Assembly: GCA_000720995.1 (NCBI GenBank)
Contig: JOEL01000007.1
Span: 124,001-188,000, forward strand
DNA from: Streptomyces celluloflavus
GTDB taxonomy: Bacteria; Actinomycetota; Actinomycetes; Streptomycetales; Streptomycetaceae
Direction of reading: 5' to 3'
Length of the DNA stretch: 64,000 nt
This document shows positions 21,250 to 28,912 of the stretch, one piece after another. Each line of letters begins with the position of its first letter. The first letter of the stretch is position 1. The translations under genes were made by a program, and so were the position numbers. The notes below the pieces were generated by a model that saw nothing but the letters and a program-made list of their open reading frames with translations, did not search any database and was not told the DNA's origin.

Positions 21250-22476
21250 ATGTTGTTCTGGCACGTTCCCGCGCCGAACCAGGCGCTACTCATCTCCGGG
21301 TCGAAACGCCGGACCGGAGACGCACAGTTCCGTATCGTCACGGGCCACGGCTGCTGGGTCATGCCCGTCAAGCAGAAGGCGAGCCTGCTCTCCCTCTCGC
21401 TGCGGGAGTCGGAGATAGCCGAGGAGTGCGTCACCCAGCAGGGCATCCGGCTCGGGGTCCGGGCCGTCGCCGTCTTCAAGGTCGGTGACGACCAGACCTC
21501 CATCTCCAACGCCGCCCGCCGCTTCCTGGACGAGCAGACCAGCATGGAGGAGCTGGTGGGCCGGATCTTCGCCGGTCACCTCCGGTCGATCGTCGGCGGA
21601 CTGACCGTCGAGCAGATCATCCGGGAGCGCGACCGGGTCGCCCAGGAGGTCAAGGAGGGCAGCCACTCCGAGATGGAGAAGCTGGGCATCGTGGTGGACG
21701 CCTTGCAGATCCAGGAGATCGGCGATGTCTCCGGCTACATCACCAACCTCGCCGCCCCGCACGCCGCGGCCGTCGCCAGCGCGGCCCGTATCGCACAGGC
21801 CAAGGCCGACCAGGAAGCCGCCGAGCGTGAACAGCAGGCGGCGGCACTCAAGGCCGAGTACGAGCGGGACACCGCGATCAAGAAGGCCGGGTTCCTCGCC
21901 GAGACCGAGCAGTACAACGCCCGTGCCGCGCAGGCCGGTCCGCTGTCCCAGGCCAGGGCGTCCCAGGAGGTCATCGAGGAGCAGACCGCGCTGGCCGAGC
22001 GGCAGGCGGCGCTCGCCGCCCAGCGGCTGGAGGCCGAGGTACGCCGCCCGGCGGACGCCGAGGCGTACCGGCAGCGCACCCTGGCGGAGGCGCAGCGCGA
22101 TCAGGTCCAGTTCGAGGCGGATGCCCGTGCGTACACCGAGCGGGCCGTCGCCCAGGCGCGGGCCGACGCGAACAACGTCCTCGCGGCCTCGCTGCGGGAC
22201 GGCAACCAGGAGCTGATCGCCGCCAACCGCACCGTCGAGAACCTCCCGGCGCTCGCGGAGGCCGCGGCCAAGGGAATCTCCGATTCGCACCTGACCGTCC
22301 TGAACGGCACCGACGGTATGAACGAGATCGTCTCCGGCATCGTCGGCCAGGGCCTGGCCATCCTCGACACCCTCAAGAAGGGAACGGACACCGGCGGCCC
22401 GCTCGCGAACGGATCGGCACCGCAGCCCCCGCGCCTGACGAAGCTGCCCCAGGACCGCCCGGCATCCGGTTCCTGA
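21250..22476 (+). CDS. flotillin-like SPFH-domain protein (copy 1)
   Basis: Flotillin-like scaffold of membrane microdomains, 408 aa. The SPFH/band-7 region covers about residues 1-165 (AVFKVGDDQTSISNAARRFLDEQ, RIFAGHLRSIVGGLTVEQII). A long Ala/Glu/Gln-rich coiled coil at about 175-320 includes the repeated AQAGPL and AxAQA patterns typical of flotillins, and a conserved tail TVLNGTDGMNEIVSGIVGQGLAILDTL follows. There is no strong membrane helix; association is probably through the N-terminus. It pairs with the upstream OB-like gene exactly as in the second copy at 36470-37935. Confidence 0.9.
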   Translation: MLFWHVPAPNQALLISGSKRRTGDAQFRIVTGHGCWVMPVKQKASLLSLSLRESEIAEECVTQQGIRLGVRAVAVFKVGDDQTSISNAARRFLDEQTSMEELVGRIFAGHLRSIVGGLTVEQIIRERDRVAQEVKEGSHSEMEKLGIVVDALQIQEIGDVSGYITNLAAPHAAAVASAARIAQAKADQEAAEREQQAAALKAEYERDTAIKKAGFLAETEQYNARAAQAGPLSQARASQEVIEEQTALAERQAALAAQRLEAEVRRPADAEAYRQRTLAEAQRDQVQFEADARAYTERAVAQARADANNVLAASLRDGNQELIAANRTVENLPALAEAAAKGISDSHLTVLNGTDGMNEIVSGIVGQGLAILDTLKKGTDTGGPLANGSAPQPPRLTKLPQDRPASGS

Positions 22477-22678
22477 CCGGCACCCCGAACTCCGGCCACG
22501 GCGGTCGGAGTTGATGGCGGGCCGCGCCTTGGCAGCGGCCCGCCGGCCGTCGGCACGGACGCCGCCACGGACCTCCCCGGGTCCGGCCAGGACCCGCCCG
22601 AGTCCCGCCGCCCCGCCACCTCAGCCGGGCCCCACCGACTCAGCCGGGCCCAGCCGCCGCCATCCCCGCCCCGCCGCC

Positions 22679-23275
22679 TCAGCCCGGTCCGGCCGCCGCC
22701 CCCGGCCCGGCCGCCCTCGCGGCCGCCACGAGAGCTTCGGCCGCCGTCCGGGCGTACTCGGCGGCGGCCGGCTCACCGGACACCGCCGCGGTGGTGATCG
22801 CACCGTCCATGAGCAGCACCAACTGCCCGGCCAGCAACGCCGGATCACCGACCGGCAGTGCACTGACGAGACCGGTCACATAGGCATGGACGGCCTGCTT
22901 GTGGTGGCGGGCGACGCCGGTCACCCCGTCCGAGACGGGACCCAGCTCGCCGAACGAGTTGATGAACGCGCAACCCCGGAACCCCGGGTCGGCGAACCAC
23001 GTCCGCAGCCAGTCGAACACCGCCAGCGGCCGGTCCTCGGCGGTGGCGGCGTGCCTGCTGACATGCTCGGCCAGCTCGGCCCGCCAGCGCGCGTCGCGGC
23101 GGCGCAGATACGCCTCCACCAGGTCGTGCTTGGCGGGGAAGCACTGGTACAGCCGCTTGAGCGACACCCCGGCGGCGGCCCGGAGTTCATCCATCCCGAC
23201 GGTCTGGATACCCCGGCCGTAGAACAGCTCCTCCGCGGCGTCGAGTATCCGCGAACGGGCCTCTTCCTGGTCCAT
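22679..23275 (-). CDS. TetR-family repressor
   Basis: Transcriptional repressor, 198 aa. The helix-turn-helix is at about residues 5-50 (ILDAAEELFYGRGIQTVGMDELRAAAGVSLKRLYQCF in outline), followed by an AcrR/TetR-like C-terminal domain with FADPGFRGCAFINSFGELG. GGGAGGTG lies 2-9 nt before the chosen ATG; an in-frame GTG 18 nt upstream is less likely. It is divergent from the NTF2-like gene, and two copies of a GAGAACGAYCGTTCTC palindrome lie between them, so autoregulation and control of that gene are expected. Confidence 0.88.
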   Translation of the reverse strand: MDQEEARSRILDAAEELFYGRGIQTVGMDELRAAAGVSLKRLYQCFPAKHDLVEAYLRRRDARWRAELAEHVSRHAATAEDRPLAVFDWLRTWFADPGFRGCAFINSFGELGPVSDGVTGVARHHKQAVHAYVTGLVSALPVGDPALLAGQLVLLMDGAITTAAVSGEPAAAEYARTAAEALVAAARAAGPGAAAGPG

Positions 23276-23308
23276 CGCACCTCCCACGCCCACCCCTCCC
23301 CTTCCTCC

Positions 23309-23324
23309 GAGAACGATCGTTCTC
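23309..23324. promoter_or_regulatory. TetR operator, site 1
   Basis: GAGAACGATCGTTCTC is a perfect 16-bp palindrome 33 bp upstream of the TetR start. Confidence 0.75.
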
Positions 23325-23343
23325 TACACTAGCTGACACCACA

Positions 23344-23359
23344 GAGAACGACCGTTCTC
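23344..23359. promoter_or_regulatory. TetR operator, site 2
   Basis: GAGAACGACCGTTCTC differs from site 1 by one base and is 35 bp from it centre to centre, 59 bp before the NTF2-like start. Confidence 0.7.
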
Positions 23360-23417
23360 CATGGACCGTCCGACGCAAACCACCCACCAGAACCACCCAC
23401 CCGAGAAGGAGCCCGCC

Positions 23418-23894
23418 ATGCCCCCCACCCCCACCACACCCACCAGACCGCCCCTCCCCCCGTTCGACGAGCGGACCGCACTCCAGAAGGTCCAGGCCGC
23501 GGAAGACGCCTGGAACACCCGCGACCCCGAACGCGTCGCACTCGCCTACACCGAGGACTCGGTCTGGCGGAACCGGGACACCTTCGTCACCGGCCGGCCG
23601 CAGATCATCGCCTTCCTCCGCGAGAAGTGGACCCGGGAGCTGGACTACGCGCTGCGCAAGGAACTCTGGACGTTCGGCGGCAACCGGATCGCGGTGCGCT
23701 TCCAGTACGAGTGCCGCGACGCGAGTGGCCAGTGGTGGCGCAGCTACGGCAACGAACTGTGGGAGTTCTCCGCCGACGGCCTGATGCACCGCCGCGAGGC
23801 ATGCATCAACGACCTCCCCATCACCGCCGCGGACCGCCGCATCCTCGGCCCACGCCCACCTGCCGAGAGGGGAACCCCGATCCCGGTCCGCTGA
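23418..23894 (+). CDS. NTF2-like (SnoaL/DUF1348-type) protein
   Basis: A 158-residue protein with the NTF2 cone-shaped fold pattern: the early helix [30 protein letters not shown], then FREKW-like [16 protein letters not shown] and a C-terminal sheet ([39 protein letters not shown]). This matches the DUF1348 group, which is common beside TetR genes but without an established reaction. GAGAAGGAG lies 8 nt before the ATG. Divergent from, and probably repressed by, the TetR protein at 22679. Confidence 0.8.
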   Translation: MPPTPTTPTRPPLPPFDERTALQKVQAAEDAWNTRDPERVALAYTEDSVWRNRDTFVTGRPQIIAFLREKWTRELDYALRKELWTFGGNRIAVRFQYECRDASGQWWRSYGNELWEFSADGLMHRREACINDLPITAADRRILGPRPPAERGTPIPVR

Positions 23895-24014
23895 CGGGGC
23901 GCGACGCGACGTTGGCGCCGCTGCCCGTACTCTCGGGCCGGCGCCCGGCGGAGGGGGTGGCCGTCCGGTCCGGAGGGGCCGGCCACACCCCTGCCCTGGA
24001 GCGCCGAAGTCCCC

Positions 24015-24638
24015 TCAGGCAGTCATCCGCAACACCGCCGTCACCGCGGGGAGAGCGGCCAGCAGCAGGACGATGCTCGTCTCGATCCAGCGGTACTTCG
24101 CGCGGATGATCTCGCTGGTTCTTTGCAGAGAGGAGAGCAGCGGTCCGGTCGGGTCGTGGGCGATCCGCTCGAAGGCCCGGTTCAGCGGCTCACTGTCCGG
24201 TCTGGGTGCGAGGTCCTCGAAATAGCCGGGCGCGGCCGGGGTGGGCTGCCTGCCCCGGCGTCGTCGGGGCGTGAGGGCGCACAGGAGACTGACGATGGCC
24301 AGCAAGGTGAGCGTTACCGCGCTCCACCAGAGCGCCGTCGTCAGCCGAGACGTGTGCGGCGCTCCGACGGCGGCGGCCCGGGTCAGCGTCATGAAGGTGC
24401 CGAGCATCGCTCCCATGAAGCCCAGCAAGACGGCCGCTTTGGTGTCCGCGCGGATGATCTCGGCGCCATTGGCCGCCATGAACCGCTCCATGGCGGCCAC
24501 CGTCTCCGCCCGCAGTGTGCCGACGGCGGGCCCGGCGACCCGGCGTCGGTGGTCACGGAGCGTGCGATGCAGCTGCCGGTGAGAGCGGGGGTGGCACGGC
24601 CCACCGGGCACGGACCGACTCCGGGATAGGGAGGTCAT
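24015..24638 (-). CDS. three-helix membrane protein resembling the Pycsar effector PycTM
   Basis: 207 aa, with hydrophobic helices at about residues 68-86, 102-123 and 185-205. The first helix is entered by EIIRADTKAAVLLGFMGAML and the last by IIRAKYRWIETSIVLLL. The combination of an I-x-x-A-D-x-K-A start to helix 1 and a KxRxI start to helix 3 is the pattern of PycTM-type effectors, which permeabilise the membrane after sensing a cyclic pyrimidine nucleotide. Its ATG overlaps the stop of the upstream gene (ATGA), placing it last in a four-gene operon that begins with a cyclase-like protein. Family call is from memory of the pattern, without a search. Confidence 0.65.
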   Translation of the reverse strand: MTSLSRSRSVPGGPCHPRSHRQLHRTLRDHRRRVAGPAVGTLRAETVAAMERFMAANGAEIIRADTKAAVLLGFMGAMLGTFMTLTRAAAVGAPHTSRLTTALWWSAVTLTLLAIVSLLCALTPRRRRGRQPTPAAPGYFEDLAPRPDSEPLNRAFERIAHDPTGPLLSSLQRTSEIIRAKYRWIETSIVLLLAALPAVTAVLRMTA

Positions 24639-25618
24639 ACGGGCCGTCCGTTCGGTGCACCGGCCGGCCGGCCGTGACCCCCGGGGCCGGTCGCACCGAC
24701 GGGTGACTCCTTCTGAGTGGGCACCCGCCGGCCGAGGGAGACGAGCCGGTCCCGGAGGATCTTGGAGAGCTCCAGTTGCTCCTGCTCCGTGAGCTTGCCC
24801 AGCAGACCGGCCATCTCGTCCTGCCAGTTGGGCTCTTCCCGGACCAGACTCTGGTTGCCAGCCACCCAGGTCAGTACATCCGGGACCTGATTGGGGTGGA
24901 GCATGAGCCACAGGGCCGCGAGCGATGCCGGCCCGCTGCGGACCGCCTGGAGGCAGAAGTCGTACTCCTCCCTGCGGTTGGCGTTCCACACATCCGGGAA
25001 CCCTCCGCCGGCGGACGGGACCAGCAACAGCTCGCCGTCCGCATCCCGGGCGCGGACATCCGTGACGCGATAGGTGAGCCCGCATTCCGGAAGCTCTTGG
25101 GGCAGGGCCAGCTGCTGCGCCACGTCCGCGGCACGCAGCGGCTGCTGAGCGGAGGCATAGGCGTGCTCCAGTTCCCGCAGGCGCCGGTCCAAGTCCTTGC
25201 GTACCGCGTCCCAGCCGTAGCCGGTCTGGGTGCGGACGACCTGCGCCGGATCGTGGACCCACCACAGCACCCGCACATTGACCGGTTCGGGTCCGTACTC
25301 GTCGGGCAGGCGGACGGCCCGGGTCGCCTGGTGTTCAGCGAGCGGAACGTGGAACGCACACTCGTGGTCGCCCCGCAGGCGGAGGGCGGTCGCCGCCTCT
25401 CTCACGACGGTGACCTGGTCATCATCCCCGTATCCGGCGGAGAAGGAAGCCTGTTCGACGCTGTGCCGGCGCCGGGGCCACAGGACGTGGTGACGGCCGT
25501 CCCGCCCCCTCAGCACCAGGGCGCGGTCCCGCCGGCCGGACCAGCGCTGGCGCAGGATCTCCCGCCATGGAGCGTGCGTGGCAAGGGTGTAGGCGGGCTC
25601 GGTGCTCTCGGTCGTCAT
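24635..25618 (-). CDS. unrecognised protein of the cyclase/NTPase operon
   Basis: 327 aa; I do not recognise the family. Visible features: an N-terminal segment with HAPWREILRQRWSGRRDRALVLRG and a central alpha/beta part with VNVRVLWWVHDPAQVV followed by a charged amphipathic helix (DLDRRLRELEHAYASAQQ). A region then follows with YRVTDVRARDADGELLLVPS, and a helical C-terminus (LGKLTEQEQLELSKILRDRLVSLGRR) ends in a disordered Pro/Gly tail. The central strand-DP-strand-helix order is loosely reminiscent of SPFH proteins but this is weak. No signal peptide or membrane helix. Overlaps both neighbours by 4 bp (ATGA), so its role must be within the operon. Confidence 0.75.
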   Translation of the reverse strand: MTTESTEPAYTLATHAPWREILRQRWSGRRDRALVLRGRDGRHHVLWPRRRHSVEQASFSAGYGDDDQVTVVREAATALRLRGDHECAFHVPLAEHQATRAVRLPDEYGPEPVNVRVLWWVHDPAQVVRTQTGYGWDAVRKDLDRRLRELEHAYASAQQPLRAADVAQQLALPQELPECGLTYRVTDVRARDADGELLLVPSAGGGFPDVWNANRREEYDFCLQAVRSGPASLAALWLMLHPNQVPDVLTWVAGNQSLVREEPNWQDEMAGLLGKLTEQEQLELSKILRDRLVSLGRRVPTQKESPVGATGPGGHGRPAGAPNGRPV

Positions 25619-27792
25619 GACGTCCTCCAGGGCTGACGGATGCTGTCGTGCAGCGGCGTGTCGTTCCGCCAGGAGTCCAGCGCCTGGCGCGCGATGCCCT
25701 TCCCGGCCAAGCGGATGTCCTCGTGCCGGTCGATCTCGACGAACAGGCGCAGGACGCCGTGCTCCATATCCGCCGCCAGGGCGGTCAGCAGAATCTCCAC
25801 GGCGGGCCGCTGCCGCTCGTCCCAGGCGACCATGCGGCACCAGAAGATCACCGCGTTCATCGTCGGGTCGAACAGCTCGTCGTCGTTCAGCATCCGGCGG
25901 ACCAGATCGACGATCCGCACCGCGAACTCGTCTTCCGAGACAAGCTGTTCGCCGAACCACGCGGGGTCCGTGTGCAACAGGGCCGGCAGCATCCGAAGCG
26001 AGAAGTCGGCGCCGACGCTCTCGTCATCGACCCAGGCGGACAGATGCCGGAAGACGGAGATCTGATGACCTTCCCGGAACAGCGCCAGCAGGGCCCGGCG
26101 TACAGCGCTCCCCACGACGATCTCGTGCCCCTCGCCCGAACCCCGCGTCAGCCGGCGCAGCAGTTGCAGCGCCCGGTCCGGCCGGGAGGCCCCGAAGTCG
26201 GTGCCACATGCCTGAGCCACCGTCCAGCGCAGCTGCCAGCTCTGCAACTGGCTCCATTCACCGAGGCGGTACTTGACCTCGCCTGCCAGGACGGAGTCTT
26301 CCGCCGCCATCCCCAGCGCGTAGGCGGCGATCGCACGGCTCGTCGCCAGATCGGACTCGGCGAGCTCACGGATGTGCCGGAGCGCACTACGGCCGCCGCC
26401 CCAGGTCGCCGCCAAGCCCATGACACGGCCCACGGGCTGGGTCAGTTCGCTCTCGGACCGGACCTTCGACAGCCAGTCCGTCAGCAGTCCGGACAGCTGT
26501 CCGTACTCGCGCCAGACATACTTCAGTACCGCCTCCGCCTGCCCCTGCCGGGTGAACCGGACGGGTTCCACCGCATAGTTGAAGCGGGCGCCCGACCGGA
26601 TCTCCTTGGGGGCGCAGTGCGCGCGCACCGTCCGCAGCAGGTCGTCCATGGACCGCCGGAAGACGAACTCCGGATTGGGCCGGGTCTTCTCCTCCTGCCC
26701 CGCGCCTTGCCCCTCATCCCGTCCTTGGCGAACGGCGTGCAGTCTGCCGTCCGCCAGCTCCAGCAACCGCTCCGCCTCCTCCCTGACGGTCCGGTGGTCG
26801 AGACCCTCGAAGACGCAGCTCGCCAGGAGGAAGGCGAGACCATCACGATCGTCGAGCAGCTTCTTGAGCAGGTCCGGTACCTCTTCCTCCGCGAGGAAGC
26901 TGAGCCGCTGCCGGATGTCGGAGGCGTCCGCTCCGCCGTCAGCGGTCCCGGCCACGACTGCCACGAGTTCCGCGACCTGCGCCGGGACCAGTCCGGGGAG
27001 CAGCAACTCGTCGAGCAGGCCGGGCTCCAGGTTCGCCAGCAGCCGGTTCCGCTCATCCGGACCAGGGACCGTATCCGCGAGACGGGCGTCGAAGACCTGG
27101 CGCGGCGGCGGAGGGTCGCACCGCACCGGGGACAGGTGGAGATCACGTTCGAGGTCACGGATCAGTCCGGGGTCATCCGGCAGGATGATCACCATGCGGG
27201 CTTCCGCGTCGGCCAGCCGGTGCCGCAGATTGTTGATGACGCCGGCCTTCAGCGTGTGCCGGGCGGGGATGCCGTCGACGAGATAGCCGCGGGCTTCGCC
27301 GGGCGTGGGCCGCCACGAGGAGAGGTCCACGTCGCTGTCGACCGCGCGCAGGGCCATGCTGCCGCCCCTGTGTCGCCGCAGCAGGTTCAGTGCGGTCGTA
27401 CGTCGACCGGTTCCCGGCTCCCCGGCCAGGAAGAGAAGGCGGGTGTCGAGTGCCGCGAGACCCGCCGGGAAGCAGTCGGGCGCCACAAACCCCGCCCCCG
27501 CGTTCAGCAGTTCCTCCGGGGAGATGGGGCCCTCGTGGGATTCCACGTGCCGGGTTCCCGGGTCACCCGGAGCACCATGGCTGTACAGGTGCTGGCCGCC
27601 GCGCAAGGAGCCCGTGTTGATCACCGCACCGGGCGCGTACCACAGCTGACTCGGCCGGCCGGCGCCCAGTGGGTCGTCCAGGAGGTCGGCGACGGATTCG
27701 TCGTCCAGACCGTCGGCCACCTCTTGTGGAGCGGACTCCGGTTCGCCCTCGTCCGGCGCCGCGTCGGACGAGGAATCGCGTTCGGCACTCAC
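25615..27792 (-). CDS. large P-loop NTPase-like (STAND-type) signalling protein
   Basis: 725 aa, cytosolic. A disordered acidic N-terminus is followed by a short motif GAVINTGSLRGGQHL (residues 55-69) shared with the cyclase-like partner. The P-loop is at residues 121-138, FLAGEPGTGRRTTALNLL, with Arg in place of the usual Walker A Lys. A Walker B-like MVIILPDD lies near residue 200. The C-terminal half is all-helical with repeat-like segments (LRHIRELAESDLATSRAIAAYALGMA, SWQLRWTVAQAC), suggesting a HEAT/ARM-like scaffold or sensor. GTG start overlaps the cyclase stop. I infer an adaptor or sensor for the cyclase/effector pair. Confidence 0.7.
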   Translation of the reverse strand: MSAERDSSSDAAPDEGEPESAPQEVADGLDDESVADLLDDPLGAGRPSQLWYAPGAVINTGSLRGGQHLYSHGAPGDPGTRHVESHEGPISPEELLNAGAGFVAPDCFPAGLAALDTRLLFLAGEPGTGRRTTALNLLRRHRGGSMALRAVDSDVDLSSWRPTPGEARGYLVDGIPARHTLKAGVINNLRHRLADAEARMVIILPDDPGLIRDLERDLHLSPVRCDPPPPRQVFDARLADTVPGPDERNRLLANLEPGLLDELLLPGLVPAQVAELVAVVAGTADGGADASDIRQRLSFLAEEEVPDLLKKLLDDRDGLAFLLASCVFEGLDHRTVREEAERLLELADGRLHAVRQGRDEGQGAGQEEKTRPNPEFVFRRSMDDLLRTVRAHCAPKEIRSGARFNYAVEPVRFTRQGQAEAVLKYVWREYGQLSGLLTDWLSKVRSESELTQPVGRVMGLAATWGGGRSALRHIRELAESDLATSRAIAAYALGMAAEDSVLAGEVKYRLGEWSQLQSWQLRWTVAQACGTDFGASRPDRALQLLRRLTRGSGEGHEIVVGSAVRRALLALFREGHQISVFRHLSAWVDDESVGADFSLRMLPALLHTDPAWFGEQLVSEDEFAVRIVDLVRRMLNDDELFDPTMNAVIFWCRMVAWDERQRPAVEILLTALAADMEHGVLRLFVEIDRHEDIRLAGKGIARQALDSWRNDTPLHDSIRQPWRTS

Positions 27793-28751
27793 CGTCCGCT
27801 ACCGCCCTTGTTCCCATGGACGATGTCGCCCTGGTTGCCGTACACGGTGCCGGCCTTGCTGCCGCCGACGTAATCACCCGCGAACCTATTGAGATTCTGA
27901 CCGCCTTCGACCGTCCCGGTGTTGACGATTCCCCCGTCGACATGTGTCACCGCGACCGATCGGCCGGATTCCCCGCGCGCAGGACTGTCGCCGTTGGCCG
28001 GTGCATCGCCGGCCGCGGACTTGCCGTCGTGCGCATCGGAGGTGTGCGGGCCGTCGGCCACCTGCTCGCCGAGGATGCGTCGGTCGTACAGCCCACCGGA
28101 CGGGGCGGGCACGTGCAGCCAGGCCCGTTGCTCGAATCGCTTGCCCTCGACGGTGGCGGGCACCTCGATGAAGTAGTCGCTGTGCCGTCCGACATATCCG
28201 CCGGCCACCGCGTCCTGATAGCAACGGTCGGAGAGGATGGCGGCCACCTGGGTGATGTTCTCGCTGGAAGACGCCAGAATGGCCTTGACGGGCCGGGAGT
28301 CCAGCAGCCGATGGGTGTCGTTGCGCGCCGTTCCGTTGCCGTCGTACTCCTCTCCCGAATCCGGCAGCGGGCCGATGTGCAGGCTCACCCGCAGCCGGAT
28401 ACGTACCGCACCCGTGGAGTTCACATTGAATTCGGTGAGTACGTTCTGCAGGGTTCCCAGCCATGGGTGGATGACGAAAGGCATTGCCGCCGGATCGAAT
28501 CCGAAGACATAGCCGTCCCCGGTCGAGTTGGGGAATCGCCGGTCTGCCCACACATAGCCGAGTTCGGCGCGCTGGAAGGACTCCTGAAGGAGCTGCGGAA
28601 TGAGGCGGCTGATCGCTCCGTGCTCGATCGCCGGATAGCCGGTGAAGTCCTTGGCATCGACGGCGACGATGCCCCGGTACGGAGGAAGCCGACGGCTGGC
28701 GGTACGGGGACCGGCGGTGGCCTCGGGCAACGGCTGGCGGGACTCGGACAT
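27789..28751 (-). CDS. class III nucleotide cyclase-like protein with C-terminal Gly/Asn/Gln motif
   Basis: 320 aa. The class III cyclase core is readable. The first metal Asp lies in IVAVDAKDFTGY (D32) and the second in NSTGDGYVFGF (D79). The strand RIRLRVSLHIGPL and the GNGTARNDTHRLLDSRPVKAIL segment correspond to the lRvgihxG and GxxvnxAxRl regions. Both catalytic aspartates are kept, so activity is plausible; the base specificity cannot be read. A linker (about 220-265) leads to a C-terminal Gly-rich tail with GGIVNTGTVEGGQNL and GTVYGNQGDIVHGN. First gene of the operon, AAAGGAAT before its ATG. Probably makes the second messenger for the PycTM-like effector. Confidence 0.72.
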   Translation of the reverse strand: MSESRQPLPEATAGPRTASRRLPPYRGIVAVDAKDFTGYPAIEHGAISRLIPQLLQESFQRAELGYVWADRRFPNSTGDGYVFGFDPAAMPFVIHPWLGTLQNVLTEFNVNSTGAVRIRLRVSLHIGPLPDSGEEYDGNGTARNDTHRLLDSRPVKAILASSSENITQVAAILSDRCYQDAVAGGYVGRHSDYFIEVPATVEGKRFEQRAWLHVPAPSGGLYDRRILGEQVADGPHTSDAHDGKSAAGDAPANGDSPARGESGRSVAVTHVDGGIVNTGTVEGGQNLNRFAGDYVGGSKAGTVYGNQGDIVHGNKGGSGR

Positions 28752-28912
28752 CGGGATTCCTTTGCGGAGTTCGCGGACAGGGTGTCGTGCGGTGACCGGT
28801 TCGGCGTCGGGGCTGCCGAACCGGTCACCTGAGATTCGCGTGAGCGCGCCTTCCCGTGTGCCTTCTCAGTGCAGATACCGCGTGACGCGCACCACATCCG
28901 GCGGTGCCGGCA

